This document shows, in pieces, positions 21,096 through 33,039 of a stretch of DNA of 64,000 bases; position 1 is the first letter of the stretch; every line of letters starts with the position of its first letter. The stretch spans positions 498,001-562,000 of the forward strand of contig JAQFVV010006637.1 of the NCBI GenBank assembly GCA_028023455.1. Direction: 5' to 3'. This DNA is from Epiperipatus broadwayi. Taxonomy: Eukaryota > Onychophora > Udeonychophora > Euonychophora > Peripatidae. The position numbers and the translations under genes are program-made. A model generated the notes under the pieces. It did not search any database. It was given only the letters and a program-made list of their open reading frames with translations, and was not told where the DNA came from.

Positions 21096-23790
21096 ATTTA
21101 CTATGTAACGATCAGAATCGTCTATCTCGCCAACACACTGGAGAATTCAAACCCCAGACACGAAACTGAACATTCTAGGAGGGGTTGCCTTCTAGAGATA
21201 CTAAATTCGAATCTAAAGTCCAAATTTCACAGCGCCATCTATGTGATAACGCCTCTGGTGCCACTACTAGCATAACCTTTGACCGGTGCCTGGTGGTCAG
21301 GGAGAAACAAAAGACTCTATACTAAAAAAAGTTTGGGTGGCTAATTAACGTCTATGGATTTATAAAAGAAATGCAGAATATATATATATAGACCGAGACA
21401 GTGACAGGAATCAAATAAAATAAGAGATAAAATTTAGTTTTAAATAATTTCACACAATTTATTTATATAAATATACATATATAACGCCACTGTCTGCTTA
21501 TATGAGACAGGGACGCGTATTAAATAATTGTTGGCATTTATATTTCAGTAATGACAAAAGGTTTTAAAACAGTGATATATTCTATTCCTCAGGCTAATAG
21601 CGTTACGATAATGTGCTTGACAAGATAGGAACATGTGCGAGGTGCTTTGAGTAAATAGACAAGTTTAAGACAATATTTGAAATTAAATGTTCTAAAATAT
21701 TTATTGATTTCGAGAATAGTACAGACTAAAGCTTACTAAGCAAACATGGGAATGGGATCAAAGCATTTATTTGAGAATAATAATAATAGATTTGTATTGG
21801 GAGGTCAGTATTGCTGATAGTGAATTTATAAAGTTGGAGGGTGTGACTCGTTTAAGTCACGGATGTTTTGTAAAATAAATGTAAAATGAAACAATATTGA
21901 AGATCCGGAATAATTACGGAGGGCATCTTGCCACTAACCCGTAGGAAGGTATTTTGACGAACAGCCGAAACTTAGCGACTGTGTGATGATTGCGTTTAAT
22001 TCCCAGGGGTGTCATTTGGGAAACCCTCTGCCTGGAAACTGCAAGCGTGGAGAGAACAGCCTTAGCCGTGTAAAGAATCCTTGAAAAAATAAAACAAAGC
22101 GGTCTCAACAACCAATTCATGTACCAGCAATATGAGACTAGTGTATATAAAAACATACTAAATGGGTTTTACTCAGATTAAGAGAAATTCCCAATCAAAT
22201 TCCCCAAAATTCATTTAAGAGGGTCCGCACATTCTCGATGTCAATGATGAACTTTATAATGAAAGTAGAACATGGTAATTAAAATAGGAAAATGCATGCT
22301 TGCGGGTTTGAAAAGTAAGTATAGATTTATATACGCAATCATGCATTTGGGGATACATTTAAATCATTGACTTCGCACATACTCTTATATTAGATTAAAA
22401 TCAATAGCATGTAGATTTTAAACTGTGATTATATTACATTAAAGAAAAGAATCGCTCTCGAACGAGTGATTTGCAAGATAATAAAATTGGAAAATTATAA
22501 ATTTAAAATATGCCTTAATAGCGGCGTCTTACTTTCAATAGAGGGAATAGTTCACTCGGTCAAAGACGATCATAATAAAATAAAAGAAAGCTTTATAAAT
22601 AGAAAATATTAACCCAAGGATAGAGAGCAAAATGTTGAGTATATTTAAATACATGAAAAAAATACATAATGAAGTTGTGAAATATAAGAAAACAATGTTA
22701 AATAGCTATAGCATGTTAGTTAGGAATCACAAGAGCTCTTGGGTTAATTTTGGTTACTTCTGGAAATGCATTTGCAGGTAGATGTTCGGCAGGTTTTATA
22801 ATTCAGCAGCAAAATATGGAATGTTCATATTTTGGCAGTGGCAGCAGCAGTTCCAGGGTCCGTGTGATAACTTCTGATGGTATGGATCAGCGGCTGGCTA
22901 TTCCGAGGGGACATAGCCATCTTAACGCCTCTACTCAGACATGTCAAGGTTAGCAAATTATTGGAATCTTAGAACAACTCAGAAACCTTTAGACAACTCA
23001 GAATTCTTTAAAAGCTTAGAATGAAGAACAAAAGAAAAACATTCTTTTTATAGTAAAATTTAACAATAAACTTGCCCTGGAGCATACAAAATTATTGGAC
23101 TTATCTGCTGTAATTAAATCTATCCGAATGTCTAAAGGAATTCAACATTAATTAATTTCTTTTGTTAACTTCCCCATCGACATTCGAATTACAAACTAGA
23201 TTTAATTAAAATTACTGCTACTAATTAAAGAAAACTTAAGTGGACAGCTGCTGTTTTTAGATAAACTTAGATAATTAAACTATTGTCCCTCATTTATTTT
23301 AACAGAAGTATTTGGGATGATTTTTATTAAATAAAATGAAAATTATTTTATGTTAAATTGTAATATTTGAATCTATCTACTAAACGAATATTTACTAAAT
23401 GAATTTTATTTTAAATCAAAATATATTACGACACGGTAATATATTTGTAAATAGATCCAAACAAAACAACTAACAATTTATAATTTTGATATGTTTTAAA
23501 ATGGATATCATAGTGTGTGCGCAATTACGACTTATATAACTTACTTTTTAATAAATGTAAATTATGTGAACAAATACATAATTCATAATATTTTATTTTA
23601 TTTGGGAATAAGTTATATATATAATACGAGCATTGTGCTCGTGGTTTAAAATTAGGCGGGATTTTCGGTATATAAGTGTATTGCAGACACACTACGATAG
23701 ATTGGGGTTCAAACTAAGGTATGAGGGTAGGAAGTAGGTGAGAAAAGGTGAAACAAAGGTCTGCAAAGCAGACCTTACTGTTTCAATATA
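21096..23790 (-). repeat. Right terminal inverted repeat, 2.7 kb
   Basis: Reverse complement of 12,932-15,643, from GTAACGATCAGAATCG near 21,105 to CTTACTGTTTCAATAT at 23,790. The outer end has a perfect 21-bp palindrome (AAGGTCTGC AAA GCAGACCTT, about 23,756-23,776). Confidence 0.88.
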
Positions 23791-23989
23791 AATATATTGA
23801 GTTTAAAATTTCATTCTAACTTAAAATAAAAATGTTTACAAACAAACAAACAAACAGAGAATGTAATTTAAATAAAATTATTTAATAATAAAAAATAACT
23901 CATTTTTTTAAAACCTTCAAGAAAAATAACTGATACAAAAACAATTTACCAGTAAGTTTTCAATCAAGATAAGTCTATGTATAAAAAAG

Positions 23990-25235
23990 GAGTATGAAAT
24001 TTAAAGAAAATAATTCATTCAGAAAAATAGAATATTTCAAGATTTGTCAGTATAATAATATAAAAATAAATTCATATTGCTATAAAAAAACAAGAAAATC
24101 TATAGAAGATAATAAATATCTGGAAAATGTAAATTAACATTTTGGTATTAAAAGAAAAGTTGTTTTAGCAATAAGGAAAAAAGTTGAAACGATTAGTAAA
24201 AAAAAAACAGATTATATTGTAAAATGTGTTGAAAAGTTTTACAAAAAATAAATATATTAATAAAGATTAAGAAAGTGAATACATCCCTTATATTTAAATC
24301 TTCTGAATTAGCAATTATTTTAAATGAAGACAGGAGACTTGCAATTAAAACTATGAAGAAGGAAAAAGCACCAGGAAATGATAATATTACTATTGATATT
24401 TTTTTAAAAAAAAACATAAAAAGAAATGAAAAAATAGTTGGCAAAACTACATGCCAAATGACGAAATAATAAAGATGCATGAGATAATGGAAGAATGCAA
24501 TAGTAATAGTGATATTTAAAAAAGATGATAAAGACATTCGAAATTACAGACATCTGTTTTCCATCATTTCTATATAAGATTTTACTAAAATTATTACAAA
24601 TTATTTACAAAGAACTTCAGATTCAAATCAACCAAAAACAAAGATGGCTTTAAAAATATTTTTAGTATCGGATTACATCAAAATATTGAGAGAAGTTATA
24701 GAAAGGACTGACAACTATAAATTGCTATTGTACTTTGGATTTATAGATTATGAAAAGGGATTTGATTTTATAAGCATTTCCACAGTAATTAAAGCTTTGG
24801 ATCATCAAGATATAAACCCAGATATTATTATATTTTGTAGAATATTTATTAAAAGCAACAGCAATGATTATGATATGGCGACATTAAAAAGATTATGCAA
24901 TAAAGTGGTTTCAAGTCTCTAAAACTTTTTATAGTAGTTTTACAAAAAAACTTGCAGTGAATTAAGATGGGAAGCTAAGGAAATAAAAATATTATAGAGA
25001 TTATTTGAGATTTGGTTGTCTTTGCAAATAATATTTCTCGGCTTTAAAAAATGTGACAAGAGTTTTTGAAAATAAAAAGTACTGACTGAATATAAATGCT
25101 AAAAAGATTAAATAAATGTTCAATAGATTTTCTCAAAAGAAAATAAAAATTAATAATCATGAATTAGGAGTTAACATCTGCAATTCTCTTGGTCAGATTA
25201 TTAATACAGATGGAAACATAATAAATGAAATTAAT
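23990..25235 (+). pseudogene. RTE-clade LINE, internal RT fragment
   Basis: Aligned by eye to about 48,760-49,990 of the longer copy. Visible motifs are [40 protein letters not shown] and VIKALDHQDI. Many frameshifts and deletions, one of which removes most of the GVRQGDSISP block. It is cut off at 25,235, exactly where a hairpin begins. Confidence 0.82.
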
Positions 25236-25240
25236 TAATG

Positions 25241-25400
25241 AAGTAAATAATATATATTAAGGCTATAATCTTAAGACAATGCGTCTAAAATGCGACAGTA
25301 GGGACCTCTACAAATCTAAACTCAATATTAACGACTTTAAAAGACTCACATTTTAGACGCATAGGCTTAAGGTTATAGCCTTAATATATATTATTTACTT
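25241..25400. repeat. Hairpin, ~52-bp arms
   Basis: AAGTAAATAATATATATTAA at 25,241 is the reverse complement of the end at 25,400, and pairing continues through GCGTCTAAAATG. The loop is about 55 bp. The RTE fragment stops at its left edge, so it is either an inserted foldback element or a rearrangement junction. Confidence 0.8.
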
Positions 25401-26180
25401 AATGAGTATGAATGCGCTTTACATATTATTAATTACAACTTTAATGAAATAAACTAAAATAGAGTACCTTTTATTAAAAATAATTTAGTATTAAAAAAAT
25501 GAACTTATGATTTAATATATGTATAAATTAATTTAAGGATTTTCATAGACGTCTAGACGCAAACATTGAAATATAATGGAATTTTTCCATGTCATAATCT
25601 AAATAAAATTTCAACTATAATGTAACCAATAAAAAAATAATTAAAACTAACAAAGCAAGTTGAATCCATGCCATTTAATATCAACAACAGTATTTGTCGA
25701 TTCACTTTTGTCTTAATGACGAGATAAATACATACTATGATGATAAATACCAGAATTCTTTTTTTAAAACAACTTACAAACCTCTACAAAATTAAATAGA
25801 ATAAATTATTTCATAAATGCCAAAGGGTTACATAATATATAGAACTACAGAAATGTTCAAGGAAAGTCTTCAAAATATCTTTACCTATACTATAAGACAC
25901 AGACATAAGTCAATGGGCAAATATAAATATATCTCTAGGTTATATTTTTATAGCTTAGACATTTGTGACTAAATGGTAATATTTAATGTGGATGTACAGT
26001 ATATGAATTGTGAAATAGTTTCTGTGTAAAAACATTAGGTAAAATGTACCTCCGATTTATCCTTTAAAATTCTGGAAAAGATATATAACTAATAAGTTTA
26101 ATTTTCATTAGCTTTAAGCATATATATATATGTGTGTGTAAAATAAATAAAATATACGTTAATTAAAACAAAATTGTAAT

Positions 26181-26391
26181 TATAATTAAAATAATAAATT
26201 TAACGGTTTACAAACAATTATAAATAATCCTTAAATCTGCAGAAGTACTTTCGGTTAATTTCTTAAACCTGCCTCAACTGCCATTATTTGCAGTTGAGGC
26301 AGGTTTAAGAAATTAACCGAAAGTACTTCTGCAGATTTAAGGATTATTTATAATTGTTTGGTAAACCGTTAAATTTATTATTTTAATTATA
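26181..26391. repeat. Near-perfect hairpin, ~100-bp arms
   Basis: The arms meet at about 26,287 (CAACTGCCATTATTTGCAGTTG, read as two halves around a short loop). I found a single extra base in one arm over roughly 100 bp. It is followed by a TA/TG microsatellite to about 26,430. No ORF. Confidence 0.88.
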
Positions 26392-27340
26392 TATATATAT
26401 ATGTGTGTGTGAGTGCGTGTGCGTGTGTGTGCTCTAGCAGATTATGCACACAATAATCAACTATTACGTAATAAATGTTAGATATAAAACAAATGCTTAG
26501 CCTATAAAGTAAAAGATTTGGATAGAGAATACACACGAAATATTCGAGATACGATTCTTAAATTCTGAAGTCTTTGTTTATGAATATTAATTTAGATTTA
26601 CAATCAATATGAGCAACACTTGAAAGCATATTTGATAATTTTTTACTTTTAAAAGAGTCAAATTATACATTTCTTTAGGTCATGCAGAGTATTTTTATAT
26701 TCTGCATGCAAGTCTATTGACGTTTTGTAACAAACGTTTATTAAACAAGGACACACATTATATATGAAAGATTAATATGTCCTGTATTTAGAGAAATAAT
26801 CGATTTGTTTTAAAAAGTTGAAAAACACTAAAGACGGATTCTTAAATATTTATAAATAGATTAGTAGAATTAAGAAGGGTAAGAAAAAAACATAAAACTA
26901 AGAAAAAATGATGAGAGAAAAGGTGAAGTTACAAATAGTTAATATGTGAATCCGTATTACATTTTATTTTTTTAAGCCGTTACACTCAACGATAATCAGA
27001 TGAATCACTAGCTTGTGCATAATGATATAGTGTCATGTTTAATTAATCATTTTTCGTATAAAGAATAACAAACCTCACTAGTTAAGCCATAGTAATTATC
27101 TCAGGCAAGCAATGATCCATTTAATCATTGTGAGTTGTTAGTTATTGTGTTGTACTTTATTAATATACTGTATTACCAACTTGAATAGCATTTAGAGTCA
27201 AAATGTTTTTAAAATTCTAACTGTAAATGCTATTCAACATTGAAATTTTGCTGTAAGCCTGATATAGGTATTATTTATTTATTTGTGTATTGGTACATTA
27301 AATATTGTAAAGTTCATTTCAGTGTTTTATTATATATTAT
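26392..27340. other. Non-coding DNA upstream of the first lipoxygenase exon seen
   Basis: AT-rich sequence without recognisable coding or repeat content. It is presumably intron, because the exon at 27,351 starts inside the protein. Confidence 0.5.
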
Positions 27341-27350
27341 TTCAGTTCAG

Positions 27351-27509
27351 TTTTATCCATGGGCAAGATATGGGCATTTTAATGAAGAGCCTAAGTTTCC
27401 TGTAGATTTGCTACCTGGTTTTGTTCAACCCTTTCCAGAAACCGAAATTCCTCCTCCTCATACAATGGCCCGAATGGTTGAAAAATTCATGGAACTAGCT
27501 ATAACTAAA
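27351..27509 (+). CDS. Lipoxygenase exon (catalytic domain, N-terminal part)
   Basis: An acceptor TATTTCAG or the overlapping TTCAGTTCAG precedes an open segment reading FYPWARYGHFNEEPKFP, then LPGFVQPFPETEIPPPHTM. The exon ends at AAA followed by the donor GTAAAC (27,510), leaving phase 0. The coding composition stands out from the surrounding AT-rich DNA. Alone it is hard to place, but it is followed in phase on the same strand by two exons with clear lipoxygenase motifs, so I read it as the linker into the catalytic domain. If the first AG (27,345) is used, the exon is five bases longer in a different phase. Confidence 0.65.
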
Positions 27510-27574
27510 GTAAACTTTCATTATTTTATTTTTTAAAAAAAAAACTACTTTCTAAAACTTATAGTTATCAATAA

Positions 27575-28560
27575 AGCAAATCATATATAGTATGAAATTG
27601 CTTTTATAAGCTTATATTTACAAATATATAATATAGGGTACGTACCAATAGCTCGAATAATATCTAATCGGAACAATTACTTTTATAAGCTTGTATTTAC
27701 AAATATGTAATATAGAGACAACAGCTCAAATAAGCTCTTAATTCATAAGTGTGGTAAGAGAAAATATTTAAAATCTCTACCCGGAAAGTTTCCATCCCCA
27801 GATCAATTGGTTTCATGGCTCACCTCATTGAGGAGCTAGAACATCCAGACACTAGATCTAAAATATCAACTCAAAAACAGCACTTATTTAATAAATAATA
27901 TTTAAGTAGAAACTCTGAAATTTTCGGACATGAAAATATCTTTAACTCCAGCTAGATTTCGCGCTGTAATATTGTAAATTAAAAACGCAGCGAGTAATAA
28001 ATGAATATGTTTATATCTTCAAACTTTCAGGCCAAGATGCTTAAGACTGACTTATATATATATATATAAGTTAAGTAGAGAGAAGGTTGGTATCATCCTT
28101 TTCTTATCAAACTCGCTGTCACGTGTCAAGGCCTGATCGTTCTTAAGACAGCTGTTTAAAAATCTGATTGGCTGTCTGAGAAACAACTGTAGGCAACTTG
28201 TGAAAGATAAGCAACCTTTTAATTATTACTAACTTAAATAGCTATATGGGACTGAACTAAATTCAGTTCCACCATATATTAATAGCTTCATCATTGCCAA
28301 GGCATTAAAGGTAAAATTATAGTAATCAATAAAGCAAGTCATATATAGAGTGACATTGTTTTTATAGACTTGCATTTCCAAATATGTAATATAGAGAGAG
28401 TACCAATAACTCAAACAAGGTCTTAATTCATAAGTGCTGGTAAGAGAAAATATTTAAAATCTCTATCTGGAAATTAGAAGGGATTTGAATTCAGATCTTC
28501 AACCTCCCTATAGCTATCCACTCTATTCCATATAGTATAGTTAATATACTTGTATTTAAA
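27575..28560. repeat. Cluster of diverged repeats, including a SINE-like copy
   Basis: A unit with ATAAGCTT.TATTTACAAATATRTAATATAG occurs twice in tandem (about 27,600-27,720) and again at about 28,350-28,400; each series ends in AAATATTTAAAATCTCTA. On the minus strand, 28,470-28,550 has a box-A-like TAGAGTGGATAGC and a box-B-like GAATTCAAATCCC, so this may be a tRNA-derived SINE. The sequence between (27,840-28,320) shares blocks with 44,890-45,090 (GACACTAGATCTAAA.ATATCAAC and TCTGAAATTTTC). Confidence 0.55.
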
Positions 28561-30282
28561 TATTTCTAAAACTTAACAAAAAAGGCTAAAAAGGTTAAAC
28601 AATAAAGTAAAAAAAAAAATCAAAATTAAGCAAGTGATATATTTAAATATAGTAAAAAAAATTAATGTTCAGGTTAAAAATTAAAAAAACATATAGTATA
28701 TTCTAAAACTTCATTGGATTAAAATCCGCTATAAATAAATATCATATCATCATTATCAAACATTATCAATTCACTGCAGGCTAAAGGTCTCTCCAAGTTT
28801 AATCCAGTTGTTCTGATCAATAACCTTCTTCTTCATATCACATTTACAAACTTTTTTACTTCATTCATCTATCTTATATGTGACCTTTTCCTAAGTGTTT
28901 ACAATCTCTTGGAATCCAGTTTGAGATTTGTTCATATATTATCATATATTGAGCAGTATTCCTAGTCCAGCTTCGTTTCATTTTAAAAATTCTTTCAATT
29001 ATATCTATTTTTTCGCTGATTTATATATTTTGCTATCCATTCTTTCTTGTCACTTCCAACATACATCTCTCCATACTTTATTGAGTGGTCTGATGTCTCT
29101 GAATTTATCTTCTGTTAAATGTCTAAGTATTAGATCCATAAACAAGAACTAGTAAAACATATAGATAAAAAATCTTTATTTTCAAACGTAGAAGTATATT
29201 TTCCTTTAATACTAAATTATTTCTCCCAAAACCACCCCACCCAATTTAATTCTGTGACTAATTTTAATTCCAACTATTTAATAATCTAAACAAGCTATCA
29301 ATTTTTATCTTTTTTTTTAAAAATCCATTAAATATTAGAATAATATTTTTAGTATTTATCTTTAGTTCTACTTCTTACTTTTATTTGATAACTCTAGTAA
29401 AATTTTTAAAAGCCCTGAAAAATTTAGTACCAAGACATTTCATAACATCTGCAAACTCAATCTTCGTTTAACCTTACACTGTCTTAGTTTTCCATTTTAA
29501 TTCATAAAATACTTGTAAAACTGCTGTGAAAATTTTGAAAATATGAAATCACTCGGTCACACATCTCCCACAATGCTAATCTTCTTAGTATGGTCATCGT
29601 TAAAATGTTTATAGAACCAAGTATTATACAAAGCCAAAACAAAATGGCAACTCCTACTTATTAGTTCTTTTGTAATTTCTCATAATAACTGGATATGATC
29701 CATTGTGCTAAAACCACTTTTGAATTCAGCTTGGGTTTTTTTTTTTTGGGGGGGGGGGGGGTGGAATTCGACGTTCGCAATAAATGAGTTGTAATTATCA
29801 AGTGAGGAAAAATTGATATATATATATATGTAATTTTTAATCTTTTTTACAGCCTTTTTAAAATATTAATATTCTTTCTTTCAATCATCTGGAATATTTT
29901 TATCATTTAGACATTCAGTATATAGTTTTTGCCTACAATTTTTATTTCTTTGTTTCGCTTAAAATATTAATGATGATTCCATAATTTTCTGAAGCTTTCC
30001 TCTTTTTCGTAGAATTAATTGTGTATCCCCCCCCCCCTCTTTATTTAAATTAATTAGCAATTCACAAAATGTAGAAATTGTAGATATTTTATTTGTATGT
30101 GTGTTTTATTACTATAGAATTCTTTGTAGCAATTTTCTATATATTTCGTGATTTTTTTTTTTTTAATAGTTTCATTTTCTTATTATTAAAATAACTTTTT
30201 TCCAATATCAATATGTTGTTTTGCACTTTTCTATTGCTTTTCTAGCCAATTCATAATTATATATTTTTTCCATATGACAAAT

Positions 30283-30354
30283 GCGTTGACCGGGAAGCGA
30301 AACCGGGACAGCTTCTTGGAAGGCAACTATGCTAACCACTAGGTCATTAACGCT
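30283..30354 (-). pseudogene. tRNA-Gly(UCC)-like pseudogene or SINE head
   Basis: On the minus strand a 72-base tRNA-like segment starts GCGTTAATGACCTAGTGG and ends TTCCCGGTCAACGC. The acceptor stem pairs at six of seven positions, and the anticodon loop CTTCCAA reads UCC. The overall sequence is very close to eukaryotic tRNA-Gly(UCC). Mismatches in the D, anticodon and T stems make a working tRNA unlikely. A short tail and an A-rich stretch follow on the minus strand, similar to the copy near 36.05 kb. Confidence 0.65.
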
Positions 30355-30657
30355 ATTGTCCATTATACAAACTACCAGATATTCAATTCTTCTTATGGGA
30401 TCACTTAAAACAATATATATTTCTCCTTTTCTTTGTACATTCTGCTGTTTCCGTTGAAAATCTATTCATGAGTTTCTTATTTTCTTTCGATATCAACTAT
30501 GTCTTATTCTGTTCTTTAGTAGAATATCAATTACCTTCTCATTAAACTCACTTAAATTTGAATTATCTTCAAAATCTGTCAATATTTAAATCAATTAAAA
30601 AGTTTTGATTTAAATTCGATTCTTTTTGAAGATTATGAATATCAATTATCAATATTA

Positions 30658-31045
30658 AAACAGGCAAAACTCTCCATACAGTAGTGTCATTCAGTGCAAG
30701 CCAGAGTAATCAATGGATGCCAAAAGGGTTATGCATAAAATCCCTATCTAGTGCCCACTCATCCAATATCCCCAGACTTGTTTCTAGCTTGTGGCTTTCG
30801 TCAGTGAGAAGCCTTGGATCTGAGAGCACTGCATCTAGATCTTAAGATCTAATGCAACTCTCCAACAGCCACCTTTTATCTCTATTTAACTACAAAACTA
30901 TCAGAATAAAATTGAAAACACAATAATATTTTCTAGTAGGCACTAGAAAGGAATTTTATGCACAAGTCTTCTGGTATCCATTGATTACTCTGGCTTGCAA
31001 TGAGTGGCACTACTGTATGGAGAGTTTTGCCTATTTTAATAACAG
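30658..31045. mobile_element. Foldback/MITE, 'AAAACAGGCAAAAC' family
   Basis: The terminal arms begin AAAACAGGCAAAACTCTCCA and mirror the right end (GGAGAGTTTTGCCTATTTTA). They continue inward through CCAGAGTAATCAATGGATGC. The same family occurs six times in the 47-64-kb palindrome. No ORF. It is inserted in the old RTE copy, so it was mobile after that RTE landed. Confidence 0.8.
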
Positions 31046-31812
31046 TGAGAACTTGTTGGATCATAAACTTGAATTATTTGCATTTGATATGTTCCATTAT
31101 TTTAAATAAGTAATCTTTTTACCCCGCATGACCCACCATAAATTTCCACAATATTATTTTTTCATTTTTTATTATAATGAATCCCACTTTATTTGTGCTT
31201 TCAATATTTGTCCCTTTAAAATGAAGTACATATTTATTTCTCAAATCAGTTGTATCTTCACCTTTTTTTAACTTCATGAAGTTTAACAATGTATAATATT
31301 AGAAAGTGATCTGAAGTTGTAAATAGCTAATGAAAGATCACCATCAAATGACAGTTTGGGTCCTCACTCAAAAGATTTTTATCACACTCCATCTTCAACC
31401 ATTATCCCTGCCTTGGCTGGTGACTTTATAGCTTTTTAAAATACATTCACTACCTAATTTTTGTCTGTGATGATTAAAAATATCCAATAAAAAACTTATT
31501 CTCACATACATTTATTCTGTCTTTAAGGAAACTCAATTAGCCAAGAATTATCTGGCAACAGAGAAAGACCATGATATTATTTGGATTTAAACTCAGGGGT
31601 AAAATTTCAATATGCTCACCATTCTTGCATATGCTTATTAGTGAACAGCCTATTCATATTTGTTTAACATATAAATAATCATATAACAATAACAGCTACA
31701 GTAACAAGAATGTATAAAGTAGATATTAATAATTTGCACTGCTAGCTTCTTTAAGGGATCAAAGATGCAGCAACAAGTCTTTTTTTTGTTTAACAACAAA
31801 CTTTCTGCAGTA

Positions 31813-31822
31813 CACACCCACC

Positions 31823-31852
<30 letters not shown>
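31813..31852. repeat. (CA)n(TA)n microsatellite
   Basis: CA-rich then TA-rich repeat lying directly between the RTE 5' end and the left end of the Merlin-type element. Confidence 0.85.
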
Positions 31853-31853
<1 letters not shown>

Positions 31854-32344
31854 TGGTGGAATTTTAACATTTTATTTAAATCAGTGATTGTAGCGCCTCT
31901 ACAACCGTCTTTCTACCTTTTATAACTCTGTGGATGGCTTGTGTGACCAAGTCGAAATGTCAGTATATTAATATTAAAAGTTTTTAACACGGATGAACCC
32001 GCAAAATATGTATTATATATATATATATTGTAATGGTATACATATATGCCATTACATCACTTTCAAATAAAAAAAATTTGATAAAATAAATATAAAAGCT
32101 AATAATTTTATTTAAACCAATATATAATTGCACAGATGGCAAACTATTAAATAATTACTTAAAAGTAAGTTAAAGTAAAAAAAAAAAGGAAAAATCTAAA
32201 AAAAAAATTTTTTTTAAAGTAATGTAAATGACTTTTTTCTACAGTAAGGCTTTTTCATACCTGCATTCAAATATGAAATATATAGGGGGTTAAACTCAGA
32301 CATTCACATGAGCCTCAATTATCTGTCCATGCTATATCATACTA

Positions 32345-32460
32345 CTGAATGCTGGTTTAGCATGAAATATTTATATTGGTGATTATTTATCTTTTCAACG
32401 TGTGTGTGATCAAGTATGTCAGCAGTATGAGATAGCATGGATAGTTGAGGGTCGTGTCAA
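32345..32460 (+). repeat. SINE-like repeat copy
   Basis: GGTGATTATTTATCTTTTCA and the following tRNA-like segment (GAGATAGCATGGATAGTTGA) match the repeats at about 45,340 and 45,830. This copy has lost the box-B part. Confidence 0.55.
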
Positions 32461-33039
32461 AATAATGTAAAAGAAAATAATAAAAACTGTTAATTATTTT
32501 TGGTACTGCTCTATTAGCAACTGTACATTGCTTGATGGCACTGCTTATGCTGAAAAACATATTAATATAACTTTTTCAGGCTGGACGTTTTCCTTCAAAT
32601 TTACATTATTTTTCTAATATTAAATTAAATGTTTAAACAAAATTAAAAAAACAAAACAAAACACTTCATTAAAAAAGTAATCAGCTGACTTTGTTTTTAT
32701 GCTGATCAAAAGTAAAAACCAAATACTTTTCTTTTTATTTCCACATTTATGTTATTTTAAACAAAATTAAAAAACAAATCAAAAAAATTCATTGGAAAAG
32801 TAATCAGCCAACCAATTTTGTATTTTATCAGTGACTTTGTTTTTAATCTGCAATAATATAAGTGACAAAAAAAGTCTTTGGATTGATTGTGTTTCAAAGA
32901 AATCATAACAATAACAAGCATTGATTCCGACAAGAACTTTATTTCAAAAAACAATAACTTCTTAGTTGTAAGTTGAACCAATAACACTGTACGAAACATG
33001 CATTTCAATAACACAAAATGTCTTTGGAAACTATTTGCT

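Larger units (their letters stand above)
12932..23790 (-). mobile_element. Composite: long terminal inverted repeats enclosing a Ty3/gypsy gag-pol
   Basis: Arms of about 2.7 kb (12,932-15,643 and 21,096-23,790) are reverse complements with small differences. Between them lie 5.45 kb with a minus-strand gag, protease, RT, RNase H and integrase in Ty3/gypsy order. No direct LTRs flank the gag-pol. The outermost bases (ATATTGAAACAG inward) are preceded on the left by AAATTATATTGA and followed on the right by AAATATATTGA, a possible imperfect 11-12-bp target duplication, although AT-rich chance is a risk. Each arm also starts TGAAACAG and ends GTTACA, so it has the TG...CA form of an LTR; an LTR element with one inverted LTR is the main alternative to a TIR element that captured a retroelement. 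Confidence 0.8.
28742..31810 (-). pseudogene. Old near-full-length RTE-clade LINE
   Basis: On the minus strand this runs from a 5' end like that of the 47.2-kb copy (CTGCAGAAAG at about 31,810) to the GAT-type tail at 28,742. Remnants of the endonuclease (31,100-31,400) and RT (28,750-29,930) can be followed, but frames are broken everywhere. It is older than the copies at 47 and 60 kb and hosts two later insertions: the foldback element at 30,658-31,045 and a tRNA-Gly-like retroposon at 30,283-30,354. It lies inside the first lipoxygenase intron. Confidence 0.8.
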
